A stretch of DNA of 23,650 bases, from contig FR884149.1 in assembly GCA_000435515.1 (NCBI GenBank), positions 1 through 23,650 on the forward strand, given 5' to 3'. Made by a program: the position numbers and the translations under genes. Numbering within the stretch: the first letter of the stretch is position 1; every line of letters starts with the position of its first letter. The DNA comes from Firmicutes bacterium CAG:582. Lineage in GTDB: Bacteria > Bacillota_I > Bacilli_A > RF39 > UBA660. Under the pieces are notes generated by a model that searched no databases, had not been told where the DNA came from, and saw nothing but the letters and a program-made list of their open reading frames with translations. Below, piece after piece: positions 1-7,553 of the stretch.

Positions 1-22
1 GCTTAAATGATTTTTTAAACAT
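1..22 (-). CDS. start of an unidentified gene running off the left edge
   Basis: An ATG at 22-20 on the minus strand begins a reading frame (M-F-K-K-S-F-K) that leaves the window. A GTGAT element five bases upstream could act as a partial Shine-Dalgarno site, and a strong promoter lies about 100 bases upstream. Seven codons are too few to identify the product. The assignment rests on the promoter and the start context only. Confidence 0.3.
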
Positions 23-28
23 ATCATA

Positions 29-97
29 TCACTTTCTCTTGTACTCCATTAACCAAAACCCTGAATATTTAACCTCTAGTTTGGAAGTGATAAGCAT
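29..97 (-). CDS. possible 22-codon leader ORF
   Basis: Between the promoter at 121-148 and the ATG at 22 there is a small frame: ATG at 97, 22 codons, TGA at 31-29, ending seven bases before the next ATG. An AGGG lies four bases before the ATG. The peptide begins MLITSKLEVK and ends EYKRK. It could be a translated leader that couples to or attenuates the next gene, a small protein, or an accidental frame in a structured 5' leader. I recognise no family or riboswitch class here. Confidence 0.3.
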   Translation of the reverse strand: MLITSKLEVKYSGFWLMEYKRK

Positions 98-120
98 CTT
101 ACCCTGCTTCTCGAGCTTGT

Positions 121-148
121 ATTATATATGTTTAATTTTTCTTGTCAA
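121..148 (-). promoter_or_regulatory. strong sigma-A-type promoter reading left
   Basis: On the minus strand a perfect TTGACA (143-148) is followed after 16 bases by a perfect TATAAT (121-126). The expected transcription start is near 113. Just upstream, 155-166 holds an inverted repeat, CGACA-2-TGTCG, placed where an operator could sit. The promoter drives the leader ORF and the gene leaving the left edge. Confidence 0.75.
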
Positions 149-186
149 TACATCCGACAAATGTCGACAAAATTAGAACTTAAAAA

Positions 187-217
187 TTTAAAAAAAAGTA
201 ACATCTATGTTACTTTT
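187..217 (-). terminator. Rho-independent terminator of the zinc-ribbon/rSAM operon
   Basis: The inverted repeat 194-204 / 207-217 (AAAAGTAACAT and its complement) is followed on the minus strand by a run of T (187-197 read as T). The TAA stop of the gene at 210-1223 lies inside the stem. It closes the operon starting near 5867 and separates it from the promoter at 121-148. Confidence 0.8.
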
Positions 218-1223
218 CAAGCATCCATTCTTGATAATATTTTATTTTTGTTCCACAATAAGAGCATGCTTCATCATTTACATTTAATGTTGAGCCACAA
301 TTATGACATCTTAACATATTTGTTCCTTTTGATATATTTTCTACTTCTTCATTATGTCTTACAAGAATAAATTCATCTTTTATGTATTTTGATTTTATTT
401 TTCCATTTATAAGATAAATAACTCTTAAATATACTTTAACTTTAACATGTATTTTATTGTTCTTTTCATAATTAGTAAATTTATCATAATCTAAAATATC
501 ATAATCAATGATATTTTCATTGCTATAATATTTTTTTCTTATTTCATAATTTAAATTGTTGAAAAATGTTTTTTTATCTATATTTGATGAAATCCAAAAA
601 TTTTCTTGTTCTTTATTAATTCTATCCTTATAGTTCTTTATTGGTCCAAGTATTATATATGCATCCATTAAATAAAATACATAATATAAAACTAAAGATA
701 AGATGAAACCAAAGATAAAAACTTTTGATATATCGTAAGAATTAAAAGTTCTAGAAGTTGTTTTAATGTAGACAAAGGACAAAATTATACTTATAATTAA
801 ATCCACAAAATAAGTTATTATTCTATAAAGATTACTTTTTAACACTAAATCATAATGGTATTTACTTCCCAAATCTTTATCAGTATATTCTAAGTTATAG
901 TTTGTTCCACAATAAGGACACCCATCAATAAAAGTGTTTAAATCACTAGACATTCCACAGTTAACACATTTAAAATTATTATTTAATAAATCTTCTGATA
1001 TATATGTGTAAGTTATTCTAGAATCAAACTTTGTTTCAGTATGGACTAAGGAACCATTTATATAATAATCTTTTCTAGCTCTTATACCATTTTTTACATC
1101 ATCATTTTTTTTACCATCAGTGTTTCTCTCTAGAATTTTATCCGCTGATATGTATGTTGTTTTAATATTTATTTTATGTTTATCAAGTTGTTTTTTATGA
1201 AATTCATCTACTATAAATGCCAT
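210..1223 (-). CDS. membrane protein with two zinc ribbons
   Basis: A 337-residue protein. An N-terminal region is followed by a first four-Cys zinc ribbon (C86, C89, C102, C105), two predicted membrane helices (about 134-153 and 167-188), a basic and aromatic soluble domain (about 205-300), and a second CxxC-CxxC ribbon at the C-terminus (C306, C309, C320, C323). The soluble domain after the helices is reminiscent of Tim44-like domains seen with zinc ribbons in Firmicutes, but this is only an impression. GGAGGA sits three bases before the ATG and overlaps the end of the upstream poly-Asn gene, so the two genes are almost certainly co-transcribed. It is last in the radical SAM operon. A role in anchoring or presenting the operon's products at the membrane is inference. 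Confidence 0.75.
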   Translation of the reverse strand: MAFIVDEFHKKQLDKHKINIKTTYISADKILERNTDGKKNDDVKNGIRARKDYYINGSLVHTETKFDSRITYTYISEDLLNNNFKCVNCGMSSDLNTFIDGCPYCGTNYNLEYTDKDLGSKYHYDLVLKSNLYRIITYFVDLIISIILSFVYIKTTSRTFNSYDISKVFIFGFILSLVLYYVFYLMDAYIILGPIKNYKDRINKEQENFWISSNIDKKTFFNNLNYEIRKKYYSNENIIDYDILDYDKFTNYEKNNKIHVKVKVYLRVIYLINGKIKSKYIKDEFILVRHNEEVENISKGTNMLRCHNCGSTLNVNDEACSYCGTKIKYYQEWMLEK

Positions 1224-1231
1224 ACTTCCTC

Positions 1232-1588
1232 CTAATTATTATTGTTGTTGTTGTTATTGTTGTTATTATTATTTGATGAAGAACCACCACTAGAATAACT
1301 GCCTCCACTTGAAGGTGTATAGTGTGGAATAATTTTAAATAAATTATTGCTAACTGTTACTCCATCTATAGTAGAAGTTTTTTTTCTAGAAACTATTATT
1401 TGATTTTCTTTACCCTTACAAGTTAACACTAAATTTTCTATTCCGCCTCTAATAACAGCCTCTTTATTTTCTTTTAAAAAATTATAGATAGTTTCTAAAT
1501 CGTTTTCATCAAGCTCATAATATTTTGTTATATCTATACATCTTTTTTTTCTAATTAACTCTTCATATGTTTTTGCTTCTTCTTTCAT
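1232..1588 (-). CDS. small protein with Ser/Gly and poly-Asn tail, candidate radical SAM substrate
   Basis: A 118-residue protein. Residues 1 to about 90 look like a compact folded, charged domain with one Cys in the KKRC segment and one in the LTCKG segment. The C-terminal 25 or so residues are low complexity: Ser/Gly blocks (SSGGS twice) and then 13 consecutive Asn, encoded by mixed AAT and AAC codons, to the stop. It starts two bases after the radical SAM gene stops, using a GAGGAG Shine-Dalgarno site inside that gene's last codons, so translation is probably coupled. A small protein with a simple-sequence tail directly behind a SPASM-type radical SAM gene is a typical place for a modified substrate. 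No family is recognised, and the RiPP precursor idea is inference. It could also be a structural or adhesive protein. Confidence 0.7.
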   Translation of the reverse strand: MKEEAKTYEELIRKKRCIDITKYYELDENDLETIYNFLKENKEAVIRGGIENLVLTCKGKENQIIVSRKKTSTIDGVTVSNNLFKIIPHYTPSSGGSYSSGGSSSNNNNNNNNNNNNN

Positions 1589-1590
1589 TT

Positions 1591-3318
1591 TTATAACTCC
1601 TCATCTATATAAATAAATTCCATATTTTGAAATGGTAAATTAATTGCTGCTAAATGGTAATAAGCATTATTTTTTTGTTTTAAGTAATGATATTCTCTTA
1701 AAGATGTTGTTGTAAAGAAAATATTGTTGGGATTTTCCTTTGAATAAAAATCTTTATATTCGTGAATCAAATTGCTTATATCATATACGTAGTAGCCTTC
1801 TTTATCACTTTGAATATTATCAAGTACTCCTTTAAAAATTTGAGTTGTGTTTACATGTCTTTGTTTTGTTCGTCCCTCATCTCCATATGTTACTAAGTTT
1901 CCACTAAGTATCATAATATAAAGGGCGTTGTTTTCTGGATAATCACATTCTTCTTCAATCATATTCTTTTTCATGTATATTTTTATTTTAGATTCTTTTG
2001 TTAAATATACAAACTCTCGAGAGACATTTAATATTTGAGAGGATAAATTATATTCTACTCCATCAACATCAAGAATAAAGGACGAATCATCGTAAATGTA
2101 TTTTAATCTCTTATCCTTTTTAATTAGATTAGCAAGTGAATTATCATCATTATCCTTTGGAATATAGTTACTTACATCTGTTGTACGCATTTTGCTAACG
2201 TATTGATAAACAAATTCATCATTTGCAGGATCTTTTTCATATCCACGATCTTCATACATTTTTTGTTGTAACTTACACGTATAACTCTTATTGGTTTGAT
2301 ATGTATTTTTTACAAAAGGGCATCCTGTTTTACATAAATATAAATAGCCACATTTAGAGCATTCATCATTGAATGGTTCTTTGTTATGATTTAAAAACAT
2401 CTTATTTTTAGCAGTTGTTAAAATATCTTCAACTGAATCTTTAAAAATGTTTCCATAATAGTAATCTTTTTGTTTTTGTCCTCTTACACATGAATAAATA
2501 TCTCCATTAACTTCAAGCAAGAAAAACTTTTCTCCACAATTATCACAGTTGGTACAATAACCTGGTCCAAACTCATTAAACCATGGTCCGTTTACACCAG
2601 CATCTAATGTAGTTCCATCAAAGCATTCATGCATTTTTTCGTAAAAATTCACTTGTTCATCTTCGGTAATAGGATGTAATAATCCACATGAATTGTAATC
2701 AAAACCTATCATAAAATTAAAATCATTCATATCTAAACAAGTAAATTCATCTAAATATTTTATATCCTCAACTATTTCATCTAAACGTTCATAATGTTCT
2801 TTAAATATAGTTGCTGATACTTTTTTCTTATTTGGAATATCCTTTAAAAGTTCAATATTTGCTAAAATTTTTTTTAACGTTTTTTGATTCCCTTTAGTTA
2901 GACGATATTGATCATGTAAGGATAAGGGTAAATCTAAGCTTCCAGAAATAGAAACATTGTATTCCTTAATTGTATCAATATGTTTATCTAAACTGTATAA
3001 ATTAGTTTTTATATGTGGATTTCCTACAGTGAATCCAGCACTTTCAATTAAGTTTTTATTTTCTTTGTAGTATTCACTTATGTATTTTATAATGTCGTGA
3101 AAAACACTTTTTGATAAAGTTGTTACTTCTCCTCCATGAAGAGATATATTGAAAGGAACTACACCACTATTTTTAAATTTATTTATGGCATATTCTAAAG
3201 TATTTAAAGGGTTCATATTTCCTTGACTAACCGTATTTTCCTCTAAATAGCAATACTTACATCCCATATTGCAAGCTAATGTTGGGACATATAATAAATG
3301 TATATATTTATAATTCAT
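1591..3318 (-). CDS. radical SAM-SPASM protein maturase
   Basis: A radical SAM enzyme that should carry a [4Fe-4S] cluster cleaving S-adenosylmethionine. The motif CNMGCKYC lies near the N-terminus (Cys 16, 20, 23 counting from the ATG at 3318), followed by an HGGEV segment. A SPASM domain is clear: C-x10-G-x4-C in the 'CGEKFFLLEVNG' region, then C-x2-C-x5-C-x3-C (CSKCGYLYLCKTGC), then a lone Cys in the SYTC segment. These Cys bind auxiliary clusters in enzymes that modify peptides or proteins. About 200 further residues after SPASM match nothing I recognise and look beta-rich. Upstream in-frame ATGs at 3333 and 3342 overlap the preceding gene and lack a Shine-Dalgarno site. ATG 3318 has a weak GTGG and places CxxxCxxC at the usual distance, so I prefer it. 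It sits between the LRR gene and the poly-Asn gene in one operon. Confidence 0.85.
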   Translation of the reverse strand: MNYKYIHLLYVPTLACNMGCKYCYLEENTVSQGNMNPLNTLEYAINKFKNSGVVPFNISLHGGEVTTLSKSVFHDIIKYISEYYKENKNLIESAGFTVGNPHIKTNLYSLDKHIDTIKEYNVSISGSLDLPLSLHDQYRLTKGNQKTLKKILANIELLKDIPNKKKVSATIFKEHYERLDEIVEDIKYLDEFTCLDMNDFNFMIGFDYNSCGLLHPITEDEQVNFYEKMHECFDGTTLDAGVNGPWFNEFGPGYCTNCDNCGEKFFLLEVNGDIYSCVRGQKQKDYYYGNIFKDSVEDILTTAKNKMFLNHNKEPFNDECSKCGYLYLCKTGCPFVKNTYQTNKSYTCKLQQKMYEDRGYEKDPANDEFVYQYVSKMRTTDVSNYIPKDNDDNSLANLIKKDKRLKYIYDDSSFILDVDGVEYNLSSQILNVSREFVYLTKESKIKIYMKKNMIEEECDYPENNALYIMILSGNLVTYGDEGRTKQRHVNTTQIFKGVLDNIQSDKEGYYVYDISNLIHEYKDFYSKENPNNIFFTTTSLREYHYLKQKNNAYYHLAAINLPFQNMEFIYIDEEL

Positions 3319-3325
3319 AGTACCA

Positions 3326-5248
3326 CTAGTCATAATACACATTTAGGGAAATACTTGTTGATGATGAAAAATTATAGCTTGCAGAGACCTCAACATCAAG
3401 AGAGTCAGTTATTTCCATATTAGATATAGTTTTGTTCAATTTAAATTCTTTAGTAGTAGTTAAATCTTTATATTCTAAAGTAAATTCACTTCCACTTGCA
3501 GTTACATTGATACTTTTTAAAGTTAATCTTGCATCATTTTGATACATCTTAGTATCAGTTTGATAGCTAGATACTTTTTCTGTTTCTCCAACTCTTATAT
3601 ACATAAATGTTTTATATTTGTGTTTATTCTCATCGACTAAAGATCCATAATCAATTTCACCAAATTTTTTAACCTTTGTTGGACTTTCTTTAAATGCTCT
3701 AGAGTTTACTGATGTTAGTGATGGTATAGTTATTTCTTTAAGTGAATCACACAATCTAAATGCTGATGAACCAATCTCTTTTAATTTACTATTTTCACTT
3801 AGATCAACTTTACTTAAACTTTTACATCCATAGAAAGCATGTCCACCGATTCTTGTAACTGTATCGGGAATTTTTATCATAGTAAGATTTTTATCATTTT
3901 CAAAAGTGTTACCTCTTATTTCTTTTAGACTAGATGGTAAATTTATGCTTTTTAAAGATGTAGCATTTTTAAATGCTTCTCCTCCAATATATGATAAAGT
4001 ATCTGGAAGAGTTAATGTTTTAAGTGATCTACATTTTTTGAAAGCACTTCCTCCTAAATAAGTTAAATTATTCGGTATATTTATATTCTTTAACATGATA
4101 TCATTTTCAAATGCTTGGCCTCTTATTTCCGTTATAGTATTAGGTAAACTCACTGTTCTTAAAGTATACATATTTTTAAACACTTGACCACGTACTCCAA
4201 TTATATCTTTTCCATTGTGTTTTTCAGGAATGTTAACTGATGTAAAATTAGTTATACCAACTGTATAAAATCTAACTATATATCCGTTTTCAGACTTTTC
4301 ATATAAAATATGTGGTTTGAAATAAACAATTGAAGAAATTAATAAAACTGCTATAAAACCACCAAACAAAACTTTTTTAGAACTATCTTTAATAAAGGAT
4401 AATTTAACATTCATAACAATATTACTTATATCCTCTTGTGGTCTAGATTTAACTTCTTTTTTTAAAAACTTCATTAAATTATAAGAATTTGATTTTTTAT
4501 AAAATATAAATATTATAAAAATGGCAATCAAACAATAAATAACTCCAACATGGAAGAATATCATAGATATAAAAATAAATGTTAATAAACTAAGAATTAT
4601 AAACATAATATTTTTTCTTTTTAACACATCCTTTGGAATTAAATCTGTTTTGCTGTTGATTTTAGCTTTTTTCATTTCACTTTGTAAGAAACTTTCTAAC
4701 ATTTGTTCTTCAGGTTTGCTGTAAATAGAATCAAAATTGCTTGGAGTTACAATATTTTTCTTAGAAGCAGAAACTTCTATATTATTTCCTTCTATTGCCA
4801 TACCACAATTTGGACAAAATTTATCATCAACAGTTATTTCTGTTTTACAATTTGCACATGCAAGTTTAACATTGCTAGATTGAGTAATATTGCTTGATGT
4901 TGCCACTGCTGCAGGCTTTTTGTTATTTACAACTGCTAATATTGGAACAACTATAAATGCCCCTATAAATACAAACATAAAATCCCACATTGCTATATCA
5001 GTACTTATAAATATATCAAAAAATATTAACAAAACATATCTTATAACTGATAATTTAATAAATAAAGATTTCACATTTCCATCTTTAGAGCAATATTTTG
5101 CTATTGGATATATAACAAAAATACTCATAAAAATTGTCATAAAGTTTTCTATTAAGAATGCTTCACCAAAATTTAGAGAAGAACTAGATGAAGCAAAGAC
5201 TAAACTTGGTAATAATGATAATAATACTAAACCTATTTTTTTATTCAT
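3326..5248 (-). CDS. membrane zinc-ribbon protein with BspA-type leucine-rich repeats
   Basis: A 640-residue protein. A signal-peptide-like start (MNKKIGLVLLSLLPSLVFA) is followed by about three hydrophobic helices (roughly 36-106), a zinc ribbon (C131, C134, C145, C148), a charged linker, a helical pair near 213-250 and one more helix near 293-310. From about 345 to 545 run at least seven LRR_5/BspA-type repeats of about 23 residues, with AF(E/K)-x-C/N-x-SLK-x-I-x-(L/I)P spacing and a recurring IRG or IGG turn. A beta-rich tail ends in LNVYYD. BspA-type repeats usually bind proteins or host surfaces, so this part is probably outside the cell. The ATG overlaps the end of the upstream HAD gene and has GAGGA seven bases before it. 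The zinc ribbon and operon position link it to the radical SAM gene, but the joint function is unknown. Confidence 0.8.
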   Translation of the reverse strand: MNKKIGLVLLSLLPSLVFASSSSSLNFGEAFLIENFMTIFMSIFVIYPIAKYCSKDGNVKSLFIKLSVIRYVLLIFFDIFISTDIAMWDFMFVFIGAFIVVPILAVVNNKKPAAVATSSNITQSSNVKLACANCKTEITVDDKFCPNCGMAIEGNNIEVSASKKNIVTPSNFDSIYSKPEEQMLESFLQSEMKKAKINSKTDLIPKDVLKRKNIMFIILSLLTFIFISMIFFHVGVIYCLIAIFIIFIFYKKSNSYNLMKFLKKEVKSRPQEDISNIVMNVKLSFIKDSSKKVLFGGFIAVLLISSIVYFKPHILYEKSENGYIVRFYTVGITNFTSVNIPEKHNGKDIIGVRGQVFKNMYTLRTVSLPNTITEIRGQAFENDIMLKNINIPNNLTYLGGSAFKKCRSLKTLTLPDTLSYIGGEAFKNATSLKSINLPSSLKEIRGNTFENDKNLTMIKIPDTVTRIGGHAFYGCKSLSKVDLSENSKLKEIGSSAFRLCDSLKEITIPSLTSVNSRAFKESPTKVKKFGEIDYGSLVDENKHKYKTFMYIRVGETEKVSSYQTDTKMYQNDARLTLKSINVTASGSEFTLEYKDLTTTKEFKLNKTISNMEITDSLDVEVSASYNFSSSTSISLNVYYD

Positions 5249-5867
5249 GATTTTTCCTCATTTCTAACCTTTTTAAAAGGATTTTTTCTATTTCTTCCCA
5301 GCCTCTACGCCAATCTCTTGTAGGCATAATAACACCATTTTCAATTAAAGTTTCTTCACTTATTTCCTTATTATGATATGATGGAAAAAGAATTTTCGTT
5401 GGGGATGAAGTTGCTTGAAGATTGCTTAATAGATCATCTATTTGAATATCTCCTTTAAATAATCCTTTAGAACCAGTAAAAATATAATTCTTAGAAGGTA
5501 TTTCTTCTTTTGAGAAAGTTCTATAAAGAAGTTCAAATTTTCCTTTAAATATTCTACCTGAGTTTTTTAAATCAAAGTTATTTCGACAATCGCTTAAAGG
5601 ATAAATATTATAATACTTACTTAAATTTTTTATTGCTTCAATTGCATGTGGTAAAAACATAGGGTTTTCATATTGATCTCTATTTTTCATAAATTCACAA
5701 AATTCTCCCATTTTTTCTTTTGGAATTGCAGCCTCATCTATATAATAATCACTAAAATCATCAATCGTATAATTTGTATTTAAAAATTCATTTACTAGTT
5801 CCAAATAACCAGAAAAGCAAAGTACTTCATCAATATCTAATAAAATTGTTTCTTTTCTTTTTTCCAT
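5241..5867 (-). CDS. 5'(3')-deoxyribonucleotidase-like HAD phosphatase
   Basis: A 208-residue HAD-superfamily protein of the 5' nucleotidase, deoxy (NT5C-like) type. HAD motif I is LLDIDEVLC near residue 10, where the first Asp is the expected nucleophile and the second the acid/base. A PLSDC segment follows near residue 113, and QIDDLLSNL near 157 supplies the metal-binding Asp pair. The expected reaction is dephosphorylation of (deoxy)nucleoside monophosphates in the cytoplasm. It is the first gene of the operon, with AGGTGG eight bases before the ATG, and its last codons overlap the LRR gene start. The next gene upstream (5944-7494) is an HD nucleotidase-like protein, so nucleotide clean-up may be shared. 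It has no evident link to the radical SAM genes downstream. Confidence 0.75.
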   Translation of the reverse strand: MEKRKETILLDIDEVLCFSGYLELVNEFLNTNYTIDDFSDYYIDEAAIPKEKMGEFCEFMKNRDQYENPMFLPHAIEAIKNLSKYYNIYPLSDCRNNFDLKNSGRIFKGKFELLYRTFSKEEIPSKNYIFTGSKGLFKGDIQIDDLLSNLQATSSPTKILFPSYHNKEISEETLIENGVIMPTRDWRRGWEEIEKILLKRLEMRKNHE

Positions 5868-5894
5868 TTAATACCACCTATATCTAATAATATA

Positions 5895-5908
5895 ATTATA
5901 ACATTATA
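5895..5908 (-). promoter_or_regulatory. overlapping -10 boxes before the HAD/LRR/rSAM operon
   Basis: Two TATAAT hexamers on the minus strand (5903-5908 and 5895-5900) lie 28 to 41 bases before the ATG at 5867. No good -35 is visible at standard spacing. The site follows the terminator of the preceding gene, so an operon promoter here is expected. Confidence 0.45.
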
Positions 5909-5924
5909 TCCAGTTTAATACATT

Positions 5925-5972
5925 AAAAAAGAGAATTATCTTTTTAAGATTGTAAAAGTTTTAATTCTCTTT
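5925..5972 (-). terminator. Rho-independent terminator of the HD hydrolase gene
   Basis: Inverted repeat 5962-5972 / 5928-5938 (11 bp, AAAGAGAATTA and its complement), followed on the minus strand by a T run (5925-5930). The 23-base loop contains the last codons of the gene. It separates this gene from the operon starting at 5867. Confidence 0.7.
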
Positions 5973-7494
5973 CTATGTTTGGATTGTAATTTACTTTATA
6001 GTTATTTTTTTGATTATCAAAATCATAAAAACCTACAATTTGATTATTTTTTAAGAATCCATTTCTATCAAAAATAATTGTTGATTGTTTTTCTTCTCTA
6101 GGTACATTTGGTGTTTTAAAATAAATAGGGCGTACAGCAACAAATCTACTTGTAAACTCTACTTTAATTTTGGTTAAGTTTTTTGCTTCAAAATAAGCAG
6201 TTAAACTTTTAAAATATTCTTTAGATACTAATTCAGTACAAGCAGATTTTACAACAATAACTCCTTTACCTTCATTTTGTTGAAATGATATAGTTATTGC
6301 TTCTATAAAGCCATTCTTTTTTAATCTATCTATTTCATAACTTATTTCATCTATTAAGAATTCATATTCCCTGTCATTTAAATCTATTTTTTCAACTATT
6401 GTATCTTTATTTAAATCTAAAAGTTGGTTGTCTTTTGCACATTTTAAAACATCAAAAAATTCTTTCATATCATTATTGCATTCATATATATTTTTGTCAT
6501 ATAAATACCAAACATCAAAGGCAGTTGTTGCAAGACCTTCATTAATCATTTTTTGTACTTTACCAGATTTCATCACAACATTATGTTCTTGATCAGTTAA
6601 AGAATGATGAAAACCTTTTTCTTGATATACTTTTGCTTCCAAATCTGCATCTTCTTTATCACAGTTATGAGCAAAAGTATCAATTGGATTTGTCCCAGCA
6701 TCAAAATCTAATAAACTTTGATATAATTCGTCACGTTTGTTTAAATTTCCAAGTACAGTTTGCATTGCTTTATGTTCAATCTCACGTTTTTGTTTAACAG
6801 TAACATTATCAAATGGAGTAATATCTCCAATAATTGCTTCACCTATTTCATGAATCATTAAAGTTTTTAAAGCCTCATTAACATCAAAATCATATTTAAA
6901 CTCACTTCCAAAAGCATATGCTAGTCCAACAGCACCTATTATATGATCAGAAATCATCTCTACTCTTTCGTTTTCACTTTCAATGTTCCAATGTTCCTTA
7001 TCCCAACCTGTACGTAACTTTGATTTTAAAGTATGATTATAATAATAAAATTTTAATATGTTAATATATTTTTCTTTATCTTTGTCCATTGAAATAACCA
7101 CTAAAGCTTTATCTACAAACTCATCAATTGATTTTGTGTTCTCTGCTATACTTGAAAGAGTTATGTCAAGTGATTTATATTTGTGAGCTAAAGAAGCATC
7201 AGGTGATTTACAGGCTTGAAATTCTAGTAATAATTCCTCAATTTCTTCTTTTTTGCCCATGCTTTCTATAACGTCAAAAAAATTTGGAGTATAAGATAAT
7301 TCATATAATAATTCCATTTTAATAATATTAGCTAAATTGCTTGCATTATTGAATTCTGAATCAAAAGCGATTGCTAATATACTACTTCCAAAAATGTTAT
7401 CAGCACGACTGCTTTCTCCTTTAGCTGTTTCTTTTAATTTATTTACTGCCATATAGAACTTTAATACATTTGTTATATTTTCTATTTTTCTCAT
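5944..7494 (-). CDS. HDDC2-type HD phosphohydrolase with duplicated, degenerate N-terminal HD domain
   Basis: A 516-residue protein from ATG 7494. The upstream ATG at 7503 directly abuts GGAG, whereas 7494 has correct spacing. Residues about 155-310 form an HD_3/HDDC2 (5'-deoxynucleotidase, YfbR-related) domain: LRTGW near its start, EMISDHIIGA with the first His, MIHEIGEAIIGDITPFD with the His-Glu variant of the HD pair, and a downstream AHNCDKEDADLEAK with the metal-binding Asp. Residues about 1-140 look like a second copy without the metal ligands: VLKFYMAVNKLKETAKG aligns with ILKFYYYNHTLKSKLRTG, SRADNIFGSSILAIAF with the His helix, and LLEFQACKSPDASLAH with LLDFDAGTNPIDTFAH. The 200-residue C-terminal region is unassigned. 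Expected activity is on deoxynucleoside monophosphates, in keeping with the HAD nucleotidase downstream. Confidence 0.75.
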   Translation of the reverse strand: MRKIENITNVLKFYMAVNKLKETAKGESSRADNIFGSSILAIAFDSEFNNASNLANIIKMELLYELSYTPNFFDVIESMGKKEEIEELLLEFQACKSPDASLAHKYKSLDITLSSIAENTKSIDEFVDKALVVISMDKDKEKYINILKFYYYNHTLKSKLRTGWDKEHWNIESENERVEMISDHIIGAVGLAYAFGSEFKYDFDVNEALKTLMIHEIGEAIIGDITPFDNVTVKQKREIEHKAMQTVLGNLNKRDELYQSLLDFDAGTNPIDTFAHNCDKEDADLEAKVYQEKGFHHSLTDQEHNVVMKSGKVQKMINEGLATTAFDVWYLYDKNIYECNNDMKEFFDVLKCAKDNQLLDLNKDTIVEKIDLNDREYEFLIDEISYEIDRLKKNGFIEAITISFQQNEGKGVIVVKSACTELVSKEYFKSLTAYFEAKNLTKIKVEFTSRFVAVRPIYFKTPNVPREEKQSTIIFDRNGFLKNNQIVGFYDFDNQKNNYKVNYNPNIERELKLLQS

Positions 7495-7516
7495 TCTATT
7501 CATCTCCGTGCTATGT

Positions 7517-7545
7517 ATTATATATTAATATATGTCGCTTAACAA
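7517..7545 (-). promoter_or_regulatory. promoter of the HD hydrolase gene
   Basis: On the minus strand TTGTTA (7540-7545), a 17-base spacer and TATAAT (7517-7522), ending 22 bases before the chosen ATG at 7494. GGAG lies nine bases before that ATG. Confidence 0.6.
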
Positions 7546-7553
7546 GAAAAAAA

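Noticed and set aside
1..130. Known riboswitch in the left-edge leader
   Set aside because: I compared it by eye with preQ1, SAM-III and THF patterns and saw no match.
1250..1300. CRISPR-like or tandem repeat from the triplet run
   Set aside because: The repeat is the coding Asn tail of the small protein, with no spacers.
4703..5267. Plus-strand frames opposite the LRR gene
   Set aside because: They lie antisense to a gene with clear domains and have no own ribosome sites; shadows.
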